Notes under the pieces: generated by a model
Told to the model about the DNA's origin: nothing
Database searches by the model: none
Seen by the model: only the letters and a program-made list of their open reading frames with translations
Part shown: piece by piece, positions 37,101 through 57,200 of the stretch
How the letters are laid out: every line of letters starts with the position of its first letter
How positions within the stretch are numbered: position 1 is the first letter of the stretch
Made by a program: the position numbers and the translations under genes
NCBI RefSeq assembly: GCF_029227915.1
Contig: NC_079882.1
Location: forward strand, 19,535,001 to 19,599,000
DNA from: Hydractinia symbiolongicarpus
Taxonomy: Eukaryota; Cnidaria; Hydrozoa; Anthoathecata; Hydractiniidae
Direction: 5' to 3'
Length of the DNA stretch: 64,000 bases

Positions 37101-39279
37101 AATCTGTAGAGTACGTTATTTAGATCGTCAACATTTCGATTTGATCTAAATGGACACTGATAGTATATATTTCGCTACGAATGACATGATTTGAGGTACT
37201 CAAGGGGTACCCAAGGATGCGAAAAAACAGATCAAATGCTCCATTAAAATGTTGCATGATACAAAGGTCACATTATGTTGGAAACTTGAGCAACTTCGTC
37301 CGCAGGGATTTTTGTCTTCTTGTGGTGATGACTGGCCCAGTTGATGATCTCTTGATTGTGTGAAACTTGTTGACTACAGAAAAATTACTATTAATGTCTT
37401 CTTTATTGATGCTGTTGTTTTAAGGCTAAGTATCGTGGATTGGGTGGCACCGTGCAAAAATATAATGAGTTATTGTTATAAATATAGCCCTACTGTCTTC
37501 GCAATCTTTTCCACCCCAAAAACGGTCGCAAAAATTAACTCTCGTAACAATGTGATGGAATCCCAAATTATTGTAGGAAAGGCCGGTCCTTTTAACCTAT
37601 ATAAATCTCACACGCATACCAGAAGACACTGTTTTGCACTCTGAAAAATTATCCTTCGCGGATGAGAATGGGAAAAATTTAGTATGTTTTTTTCGGATGA
37701 TTTGTATATATCATTAATGGGGAATATACCACCCCTTATAATGCTAATTCTGAGATCTACTGTTGGGAGCCTAAACTTACTCCTGAACGAAAAAGAACCT
37801 CCCATTCTAGCTTTGATTTCCCTCTCTAGTGCCTATGATCATAGGGATTTAATTATTGTTGAGTATTGTTAAGTTGAAACTCCCGCTAACCTACTTCTGA
37901 AAGGGTTAACCGATCAATGAACATTCATGCTAACTGGTAAAAAATATGGCGACAGGCTAAACTATATCCAACCCTAGTAGAAGATAAAACTTAATTTACC
38001 AGACTAAAGAAAATCAAGGAGGTAAAGAAGAAGGGTAGACTATACAAGAAGTACGAAATGTGAGATACCTGTGCTAAGTGTTCTAATCAGACGTTGGTGA
38101 GGATCGTAACCAGCATTACAGGTAGTTGTGTGTTGATCGTAAGCTATAGGGTTTATTACGTCCTTGTGCATCGCTCTAAAATCACCGACTAATTTAGGCA
38201 AGGCTTAAAAATAAAAAAGGAAGACTGCAGTTGGAGAATCAAAAAACACAAAATATTTTTTTTGCTTGAAGAGTTCAAATTGAACTCCACTGTAGGTCTC
38301 ATCTTTCGGGCTAAAGAACCGGATTTTGCGTGACTTTGGGTTTTTGTTTATATTATTATATTTATATTATTAGGGACTTCTGATTATTTTTTTTCGCTAT
38401 TGAGTTAGTGAGGCGAAAACTCATCGAGAAGGGTAAGCAGTGAGGAAAAAAGTTTAATAAAGTTTAGCAACGGTCAGTTTGCCAAAGTAAGAGTTTCTTC
38501 AAATTTTCCCCAATTTCCATCGATACTGCCTTTAATTATATATGGTAAACGCCTTAGCAAGTGCTTTTGTCAAGGTTTATTCTACATTAGACCTTTTAAA
38601 TGGCTTCAACGAGCTGTAATTTTACATTGGGTCTACTCACTATCCTTTTCGTTTCCTTGTGTGAGAATTTTGCCAATATCCGCACATGCTCTGTCTATAT
38701 TTCGGATATCTACTCAGAAAACTTATAAAGACAAAAAATCTAAAAGTATTTTCCATTATTTTCTCATTTTTCATAGGGCAGGTGCCATTCAAAAGCAAAG
38801 TACTTGTTTCAAAGAGATTCAACCGTTTACTTAAGACTTAGGCTTCTATTGCAAGCCTTTTATCATGTCCTCAGGAGTTACTATGGTAGCATTTTGTAAT
38901 CGATTGTCTGGTGTAGCCATTCCTTGAGAGGGTTCTGAGAGGAGTAGTTTCGGCACTGGACATATATACTACCAAGTACATAACTCCGGTATCTTTTTGT
39001 TGCTCCTACTACCCTCATTTCTCCACCCCCATCCACTGTTTCGGCTTGGCATTGATGTAGCATTTATTTTTACGCTCAGAGGGCATTGTGTACTAAGAAG
39101 TTCTATGATACGCTGATAAAATTTTCGGGTATAAGTTTTTAGTGTCAGTGGAGTGACAGCAGCGACGTATCATTTCCTTTGTTTGTTAGCTTCGGTTTTT
39201 ATCAAGACGTTCACATTGGTTTAGGAATCCTTTGCTTGTCATATTTGTCTCCAAACATAAGAATCAGCATCATGTAGCA
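34148..39279. other. Intergenic, no supportable gene
   Basis: Open frames here are short (under 100 codons), lack paired splice sites and do not read like known proteins. A stretch at 36045-36230 begins with taccgtatttcttctaataa and carries repeated 'agacccct'/'taataccc'-like words, so it may be a decayed TIR element. The region 35.3-38.0 kb has a less AT-biased texture than its surroundings and could be a degenerate transposable element, but no reverse transcriptase, integrase or transposase motif was seen. Confidence 0.4.
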
Positions 39280-39511
39280 CATTCTCGTTCCCAGAGCTCT
39301 TTTTGCATCTCGAAGTGCTATAGGTACAACGATAGTGGTAGCTATTATATTATTAAATTTATGATACTTCTTCTTTCTGCAACTATTCAATGTCTTTTTT
39401 CTCATCCCTGTGAGGTATCAGTCCATTCTCGACCCCAGAGCTCTTTAAGATAAACTCTAAAAGTAGTTACTTTCGAAGTTTTAATCTCAAAGAGCTCTGG
39501 GGACGAGAATG
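39280..39511. repeat. Inverted-repeat element built on ctcgtccccagagctc
   Basis: Three copies of a 23-base word are present: 39280-39303 (attctcgttcccagagctc), 39424-39446 (+) and 39489-39511 (reverse complement). The last two form an inverted pair with one mismatch around a 42-base spacer and would fold into a hairpin. Likely a small foldback element or MITE end. Confidence 0.7.
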
Positions 39512-40239
39512 GTATCAGTCGGTAAATTTTTTCTGGATGCCACGCAATATTTGAATAAATGCTGGTCCTAGCCTGAATCGCATTTAAAACCCGTCGCTAA
39601 AACATGTTTTAATGCGACTAATTTTGTGGATTCTTGGCTAAATTTGCATAAGAGATGCTCTTCACATTAACACCTACTAAATGTACTTTCTTCTTCTGCA
39701 AAATTATATATCCGTCAAAATTAGTTCAAACTAGAGCTCAACTTTTTTTAAAAAATTTTGTAATTCATGCAAGAGCCCCTGGTGGAAATAGGAGGTTGAT
39801 AGCTTTACCTTAATTGAAAAATCACATTTGAGGTACATCTACCATTTTTAAATGTGAAAATAAGTGACGAACAATTAGCTACCGGCGCAGATAAACATAA
39901 AAAAAAATGTTCAAACTTTCTAACATCCTCAGAATATGTCCATCGCTGCGTTCCTTTACTACCTTACGGAAATTATAAAGCCACAAAAATCTGTTGACGT
40001 CAAAACGATTTTCGCAGGTTCATTGGCCAACGTGCATCCTACCAGTGCACCAGACGTGCATTAAGTTATATCAATCATTCATTCCCAATCTTAGGCAGGC
40101 TCATTCAAAAGAATAATAGTTTTAAGTTTCTGAATATGTTCGCAAAGTGGTACCAAAGTAAAAAAAAAAGAATTTTTTTTACTAGGACAAGTAAGGTGTA
40201 ATTAGCACTATTTTTACTTTAGCTACTTTTTTTTAAAAG

Positions 40240-40442
40240 TTTTCGCGGAAAAAGAAAATCGCAATTCGAAAGAAAAAAAAATTTTTTTTTGCGATATCGC
40301 GGAATTAAATTTTGCGGTTTAAAGTTTCACAACTTTACGGGTTTATTTTCGTGGTTTGCATAAAATAAAATTCGCAGAATTACGCAAACCAATTTTATTT
40401 TGCGAATTTTCGAAAGAAAGCGCGAAATTTCTTTCTGCATAA
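40240..40442. repeat. TTCGCGAA-rich dispersed repeat, copy 5 (densest)
   Basis: tttcgcgga, gcgatatcgcgga, tttgcggttt, ttcgcagaatt, ttttgcgaatttt and gcgcgaaattt occur within 200 bases together with attttattttgcg/cgcaaaataaaat-like complementary stretches. Confidence 0.55.
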
Positions 40443-41522
40443 ATTTCTGATATAATTTCGTTAAATGAGATGGTACGGTGAATGAGTTTGATAGACAGTA
40501 AAAGTTAAAAATTTATATTTAGAAACTAAACACCACCTCTACTGGTTCCTGAAACAAGGGAAGGCGACGAAATGTTCAGATTCTTGAAGGTCTATGAAAC
40601 GAAACGATTTCAAGAATTAACTTTCCGTTGCTTCTAATTGGATAAAACATTTGAAATGGTGTATAGCATAATTTCAATATGTTTAGACTGTAATAAATCA
40701 CTTTGAAGAATCTCTACTAACATTTGAAGAATCTCTACTAAATTTCGGTTTGGTGGCCACCAATCTTGTCAGTGAATACGTCAAGTGAATACGTCAAGTG
40801 ACCGATTTGCTTGCGTTCGTGTACATCATTTCGCTTCACACACATCATACTTAACAAACCACACAAACCATGGTCGCACTTTTAAATCATTTCAACGATT
40901 CGATAATCACCGCCACCGTTTTGCTACTCAATCGCTAACACAGTTTATTTATTCACTTGTGGTCAGTGAATGTAACAATGTTTGAATTTAATTTGTCTTC
41001 TTGAAATGTGATTAATGAATAAGTCATTTAAATTCGATGGGATATATTACAAAAACATAAACCTTGCCTCTAGAAATCCATCATCTTTGGACCAGGACGG
41101 CTTATCAATTTCTCCAATCCCTAACAAAATAATAGTTTAAGTCGAGAATTTTTTATTTTTTTTGATTGTACCACTTAAAAATGCTCCACAATATAGTTAA
41201 CGTTATTCTGCAGTTCATTTTGGAGCGATAAATCGAGAAAGTTAAGTGATAGTTAAACATGAAAATATTATTGGGAGATGTCGTTGTGGTCCGTCTTGTG
41301 AGCTCTTTTTAACCCGGGTAACAACTTCAGTGATGATCCCAAGACTCAAGCAACGAGCAATACTAGATGGCCAGAAAATTTAGTTCAAGCGGAACGTGGT
41401 ATACAAATTTGTTAGATTTGAAGACGCAATCAAGAAATGTTGTGAAAATTATTAAAACAGTAAAAATTTCAATTGTCGCACCAGCTTAACTGAGCAAGTC
41501 AAAAGGTGGCCTTTTCAATTGG

Positions 41523-42297
41523 ATACCGTAAAATACCGAAATCAAGCGCACCCGAATATAAGCGCACCAAATCCTTACCAAGATTTTATTCTTGTTTTTA
41601 AGCGCACCCTCAGATAAGCGTATAATAGGGAAAAAGAGATATAGAATACAATGTTTGTTTCACTTAAAATTTAAGAATTTTTTCTGCTTCTTTAATTTTG
41701 TTACGGATATAGTTTTTATGAATTTTTAAAGCATATATATAATATGTACACGCTAGTTTAATCCCTCCTCCACAGACCACGTGCCTTCAAGACGCTTTTC
41801 ACCAGTATTTCATCCATAAAATTTGCCACTTTTCATCATTGGATACAAAGTCTTGGCCACAGCTTCTGGCACCTACAAGTTTTTTTACCGGCTTACAATA
41901 CAACCTTCTGTTTCTTTTCGACCTTTGACAGTGCTTTAATAGCATTGTCGCTGTGAATGTTATCATCTCTGACACATTAATTCTCCATTCACAGTGTATT
42001 TTTAGTCACACACATGGTGTCCTTTAAGTTTCGATTTTATTTCAGCATCACATTACCCCGCCATTTTGTCAATGATTCAATGTTGTTCTGATATTTCTTC
42101 TGACAATTCAACAAGTGATGAAGATTAAGGAATATAAAATGTGCAAATTGATAAAAAAGAATATACATCATATACTCGTTTATAAGCGCACACGTGGATA
42201 AGCGCACACGTGGATAAGCGCACCCTTAGATAGGCGCATCGAAATCTTACTATCACCATTGATAAGCGCTGCGCTTGATTTCGGCATTTTACGGTAT
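41523..42297. mobile_element. 775-bp TIR element, relative of the AGPAT5 MITE
   Basis: The left 28 bases (41523-41550, containing taccgtaaaataccg) match the reverse complement of 42270-42297 with one mismatch. Subterminal motifs agcgcaccc, ataagcgcacc and gataagcgc occur at both ends (41547-41625 and 42180-42275). The outer taccgtaaaat(g/a)ccg sequence is shared with the 228-bp MITE at 22041-22268. No transposase frame is visible, so it is nonautonomous. Confidence 0.85.
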
Positions 42298-43783
42298 TTA
42301 GGAAGCTAAAAAATAAGAAACAGTTTTGTAAAATAAAAACTTCAGCAATATTGAGCGTCAACAAAAATTTTGTGTTGTAATTAAGAAAAGCGTCTCGTTA
42401 CATACCAGTGTTTTTCTAAAATTTAAAAGCAGTAAATGCCTAAATTTAAAGACAAGGCAACATTTCCGGTATATAAGTTTCCTTTAATCTTTTTTCCTTT
42501 GATAAAAGTGGACGAGGTCCAACCAACCTGGCTAGCACAGGGAAGACGTATTTTGTAAAAGTTTTTAATTGGCTATTCGAGGACAAACTTAGTCCAAGGC
42601 AAACAAGCTGCAACTCAATTATTTTACAAGCAGGGGAAATAAAAAGTCAATTCATCTTTTAGTGTCGTCTTTTAAAAATAAAAAAGGGTGCGAAGACAGA
42701 GTTTTTCACAATCTAATCACAAAATGGATAAATAATAATGCTTTGAAGTTCATGAAGAGTTATAAAAGAGAGTTGTTTAAAATGTAAGCCTAGTTTGCAT
42801 TGGAAGCTTCGTAACGACATGTTGGATCACGAAACAGTAATAAAAAAATCATTTTATATACACACAAAAATAAGAAAAAGAAAAAAATAATAATACCAAG
42901 GTTAATTTGTGCCATAGAGCGTCAAAAAGAAGAAAAGTAACAAAAGCTTGTTCTTTTGAAAAAGTAATGAATATAAAGCACTGTAATCACGTTCAGTCAT
43001 GTCTAAAATTTGACAAAAAATCGAGGATCTTATATGTTCATGAATCTTCAATTGACAGTCGCATCGAATCGGCTAATAAAATTTCGTTATTGTTAGTTAT
43101 GACATAAATTTCAAACTATATACTTAATTAAAACACGCTGTATAAATATGGATGCCATTAGACAAAAAAGAAAAACACTAGAAAAAAATGTTAAAGATTA
43201 ATTAATACAGAATACTTGTCGCCTTTATTAGTTCTTTCATCAACTTCGGAAAAACCTATTCCTGTTTGAAGGGATACACTGGTAATTTTACACACAAACA
43301 CACACAAACAAATAAACAAAAAACAGACACATTCACCAAAATCTATCCAGTATAAGATGTTGGGAAAGATCACTTTCTGACATCCCGACATGCGCTTGTT
43401 GGAAGATACCGTTCATATGAACGGACAGCATTCAGTTTGCGAGTTTACTAAACGTTCACAGTCCCTTTCAGAAGTTTTTTTAACAGGTAGACTACAACAC
43501 GACAGGACTACACAAACTACACCACGATTCGTTCCAGCAAAACAAGTGCGCGCGGCAACATAAAACACTCATGTGAATTTCATGAATAGTCCTCGTTGGA
43601 TTGTACAAGATTAAGAAAAAATCCATTCCCGAGGTGTCAACGTATAAATAATCGTGTGTAAATATATGTACTCTCTGCTACAGACGATCAACATCTATTA
43701 TTGTACACAATCACAATAAACATGAAAACTCGACGTCGGACGTCACTGTTGGTGAATAACACTGAAAAAGAAATGCAGTTGAG
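42298..43783. other. Intergenic, downstream of PKG, no gene seen
   Basis: AT-rich sequence with short CA/AAAC-rich patches near 43290-43330. No exon is supportable. Confidence 0.45.
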
Positions 43784-44225
43784 TTAAGAAAAACAAAAAC
43801 AAAGTAAATAAACAAACACATAAACAAAAAACGCAGAACAAACAAACAAACGCAGAAAAAACAAACAAACGCAGAACAAACAAACACAGAACAAACAAAC
43901 ACAGAACAAACAAACGCAGGACAAACAAAGTAAATAAACAAACACATAACAAACAAACACAGAACAAACAAACACAGAACAAACAAACGCAGAACAAACA
44001 AACACAGAACAAACAAACGCAGAACAAACAAAGTAAATAAACAAACACATAACAAATAAACGCAGAACAAACAAAAAAACGCAGAACAAACAAACAAACA
44101 AAAAAACGCAAACAAATACAAATACAAAACAAACAAACACAAAAACATAAAAAAGAACAAACAAAAAAACAAACAACAAACAAGCGAACAAATAAACACA
44201 AAAACAAAGAAGTAAACAGACAAAC
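43784..44225. repeat. Minisatellite, ~15-bp cagaacaaacaaac(a/g) unit
   Basis: About 440 bases are made of cagaacaaacaaaca/g units, with two copies of a longer block carrying agtaaataaacaaacacata (near 43927 and 44030) that give a higher-order period of about 100 bases. Because the unit is a multiple of three and has no stop in the reverse complement, three overlapping Cys/Leu/Phe/Val-rich frames stay open on the minus strand; these are artefacts. It lies just downstream of the PKG stop codon. Confidence 0.95.
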
Positions 44226-44311
44226 ATAACAACGTATTTCCTACTTGTGGTTTGTTGTAAAAAACTGTGTAGTTGCTATTCTGCTAAAAATAGTAAAAAC
44301 ATACTTAAGGT

Positions 44312-52911
<8,600 letters not shown>

Positions 52912-52983
52912 CAATTCGGCTGTCTCATAACAAATCCGCAAATTCCTGTTAACAAGTACACTCGGTTCTAGTTGATTAGACAA

Positions 52984-54287
52984 GAAGATAGTTCAAATAA
53001 CTTATTTATAAAGATAATATAAACTATTTTTACATTCTCTCTTCACAGGGTGTGGATAAAACTTTTGTGTTTATTCAAGATGGCCGCTTTAAATAGAAGT
53101 GAATTCGGGCCGATCATACTAAAAATGTTTGTTATAAATACATTAGCTTATGAAAAGCTGAAAACTTCTTTTGTTGCTTTTATATATTCCTGCTCATACT
53201 TTATGCAAACAAGTTACTACAAAATTAAAAAAAATTTTTTAAAAATTATCGTTTCTTAATCTGTATTGCAATACGTAAAAAAAGAGTGATATTTTTCGAT
53301 TAGAGTCCAACTTGATAAAGAGCAACATTTTGATCAACATTATTCCCGGCTTTTTGACAGAAATGTTATAGAAGTGATTGAAGCGTTCTATTTCAATTGT
53401 TTTTAATAAAATATGTTTTGAAGTAATAAAGAAAACGAATTAAACGGGTGTTTTGACATTTCAAAATATGACAATAAATATTCGTGCAACATAAAGCCAA
53501 AATGTACAAATCTAAAACTTGATTTTAATTAAGGCCTATGAAAACAAAAACAAATCGTATGTCCGCTTCCTAACTGATGTTTATTTTTTAGTAGCATTTT
53601 AATAATTTATTTCTTTTCTTTCCCTTCTTTTGCCTCTTCTTTGTTGATTGATTCGGTGCCTTTCCATATAACTTAACCATAGAGTTGTAGCAACAAAGAA
53701 TACTAGAAATGTGAGCAAAAATAAATTGTAACAAAATTAATCCTTCAAATGATTACCTAAAAATGCCTCATATTTCTGTTTTAAAATTAATCCTGTCAAA
53801 ACTTTTTATTGCGTAGCAAAAATTTGCGTGCCATCCGCAACACAGCTGCATTACGACTTGCAGGAACAAAAACAAAAGAAACCAAAGTTGAATCAATTAA
53901 CTAATTTATTTCCAATAACCTCAAAAAAGTCGTTAAGATAATTTACAAATATGATACTATGTTTAAGAACAATATTGAGCTTACCGAAACTCTTTCAAGA
54001 ATGCGATATTATTTAATCACAACTGAAAGCTATCTGCGTTCCTGCTTGCATTAAAAACTTCGATCTCTACTATTTCTTATCTAACGTTTGTTTGTTATGG
54101 ATGTTATTTTTTCAACGAGAACAATGACTTTTCAAAAGAGGATATCAAATTTCATTGGCGTTTATGTAAACTTCAAATCAATCAAAACACAACAAAAACA
54201 TATTTACAGTTTTACTGATTATAATATAGCTATACAAAAATAAATTATATTTGAAAATATTTGAAAGAATATTTACAGTTTCTAGGT
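52984..54287. other. Gap between PKG start and DNAH1 stop, no gene seen
   Basis: Both flanking genes read on the minus strand, so this stretch holds the PKG promoter/5' UTR and the DNAH1 3' UTR. The frame containing the PKG start is closed by an in-frame TGA just upstream (about 52998). No further coding sequence is supportable. Confidence 0.5.
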
Positions 54288-57200
54288 TTAAAAATCTAGT
54301 GCACACATTAAAGCCACACCCTGTTTGATCCAATACGGTTGCGATTTTCCTGTCGGTAGTTCGACTGGAAGTACAAAGTTCGTTGAATGGCCAGTAGTAG
54401 AAAGTGTGCCTGAGAAAAATAATAGCAAAGTTTAAGTAGAAAAAATAACAGCGAAAAAATTATTACGGCGTAAGGTGGCCTGAAGCGTTTTCTAAAAATA
54501 GGGGGCCTGATGTCGGGGATATACTTAAATAACAACATTTTCTCTGCAGAAAACACACAGATGCGAATCCTTTAACGTATTGTTAACGAGCAAACACAAA
54601 TTCGTGTTTCAGATCATAGAATCAAAAAGTTCACAAATATTTGTTTTCTAAATATTAAACAAATCAGTTTGTTAAACAATAATTTTTGTTTTGCTTGCCA
54701 GCTTGGTGAAAAAACAAATAAAAAAGCGGGAAAAATGTTTGAAATTTGTGTCATTAAATTTTAGATTTGTTAACAAATGTTTCTTGTGGAGGAAAGCAAA
54801 CACGTCTGAAAGACTTGGTATCAAAACAAACACGCATCATTGTCGGCAGACGATCCAGTGAACATGTAAACATAAAGTAAGACACGAGGTCGAATCAACA
54901 AGGACTTTTATGTTTTTCTTATATATGAATAAATCAAGGTCTTTCTAAGTTTAAAGAAGACTATCTGAAAAATTATTAAAGCCGAACCCAATGCAATTTA
55001 TCGATTTAATTTTTTAATTTTCTTAATACTTTGCGAATTATCTGTTAAAAGTACCCTCTTGTTTCTTCTCAACGAGTTTCTCATGAAAAAAAATCCCACC
55101 AATTGATTTGTTTACCTGCTCGCGTCAGCGTTTTATACACAGGACATTCGTAAATACCAGTAATTGGTTTTACTCTATTTGGAGAAGGTTTTAGCCATAT
55201 AACCGGCATATCCGTGTATAACTCCTTCGCTCGACTTTCGGCCAACTCGTGAGTGGTGTAACACCATCTTGCGCCCTCCAAGAATAAACCAGTAATATAG
55301 CAACCAGTTTCTGGTCTGTCTTTTATTTTATCAGCAGACTGCTTCATTACCTATAAAATATTCACACAGTTTAATACTAAAGAAACGTTAAGTACACTGG
55401 CGGTGCACACTGGTGACTATAAAAATATGTAAAGCTGTTGTGCTACTCGTCTTATTCATAATACCTCGAAATCGAATGTTATAGTATCAATAGAAATAGT
55501 CGCAGCTCTCGCGAAATTCTGTAACGTTCCAGTGAGAAAACCTTGCGGAAAAAAGAAGCCAGATATCCAAAACACCTAAAAGAAAATACACATATCAATA
55601 CGGCTCTTGAATCTTCTATGCTTCGTATTTATTTACGTCAAGTTACCGATCTATACGCCCACTCTTAATGTACATAACCTTCCTCTCAATTAAAAAAACC
55701 GGCGAAGAAAAGTTTACTCAATATCCAGTTCTAAATAAATATTTTTTATATATTATCGTACCTCTAATAACCACCCCGGACGCCTATTAGAGGGGAGCGC
55801 TTATACAATTAACTTTGAATTTAGGGGAGTGATTTTTAGAGGGGTGCTAAAAAGAGGAAATAGGATATATTAACATTATTATATCGGAAATTAGCCATTT
55901 TACTAATTGATAGGTTAGAGATCAGGAGGTGTAATATTGATTTTGAAAACACCATACTTTTCAAATATACTTACCGGTGGTATGCCATTATCTATCCAAT
56001 CTTGAATAAACCTGACGCGAGCGATCAAATCTGTGACCCAAGAAGCCAAAGGTTTTAGTGAAGGGTATGCCTACAATAACATAACAGATCAATAAGAAAA
56101 TACAAATGATCGCGTGTTTGTTTTTGTTCTCCGTTACATGATCGACGAGTTCTGACAAGCAAAATAATTCTTTCATAACACTTTATTAATTTCATTGTTT
56201 TAGCATCCGACGTAACAAAATACTACCGGAATCATAAAAATAAAATAATAAATCAGGGAATATATATCTACCTTGCTAATATGCTTACCTTTCCAGCCCA
56301 AATACCGGGTACTTGATTATTGAACAAGCTGTTCGCCATCATTTCCAGTTGCTCAGACATCACAACCAATCCCTTTAAAGCTTTTAATAAATCCTGTAGG
56401 AAAGAGAATGAAGTCAAATATAGATTTAATTACCGGGCGAGGTGTTGCAAATATTTCTAATTAGAAAGATCTACCGATGACTCGGTATTTCGAGCAACAA
56501 AGGTATGAAGGTAACATACTTGTGTTAAGGACCCTGAAAACTTAAGGCCTTGAGTGAGGCCAACTCTACACCCTCTTGGATTCACAGTCAACCAAAGTAT
56601 AAAACTTCTATTCGGTAAAATTCGAAAATGTCGCTTGAGAAATATTTACCCTGAAGTCACCCCGAAATGATATTCAATATGTAGTGAAACATCTTGTAAA
56701 CAGTGGAATGCGGTGAGAAGTTTCATTTCGCCTAAATTTCACCGTAATCTGATGTAAGCAGCCTCTTAAAAAATTTTAAATTATAAGCACCCCGACCGGC
56801 TAAACGAATATACGTTTATGTGGTAACTTAAGAGGGGCGCTCTTATTTGAATTTGAGCAAGCATAATAGAAATTTAGAAAAACATTCACACGTACATTAA
56901 GAAAGCACGGCTCCACTTTGTTCTTGTTTTAAGCAAAAGAGAGATTGAAAACTGCAGGCAAATCAATTTTTTTTATTTAGCACCCGGGTGGAATAAGCAC
57001 CCTGCTAAGAACGATTTTTCAAATAAACGCTCCAGGCGATGAATCAAGCATTCACGATAAGCAACTCCTTCAGGTCTGCAGACTAACAAATCTTACGAAA
57101 ATGATTAGGGTGAAAGTTTTCACTTATAAAACAAACAGAAGCAAGAAAATTCAAAAATAAATAAATAAATACCATTAAAGTGCTTTTTACGGTGGTGAGG

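Noticed and set aside
43711-44232. Three overlapping minus-strand frames of 147-173 codons, Cys/Leu/Phe/Val-rich
   Set aside because: They are translations of a 15-bp minisatellite in all three frames; the period is a multiple of three and lacks stops, so no coding is implied.
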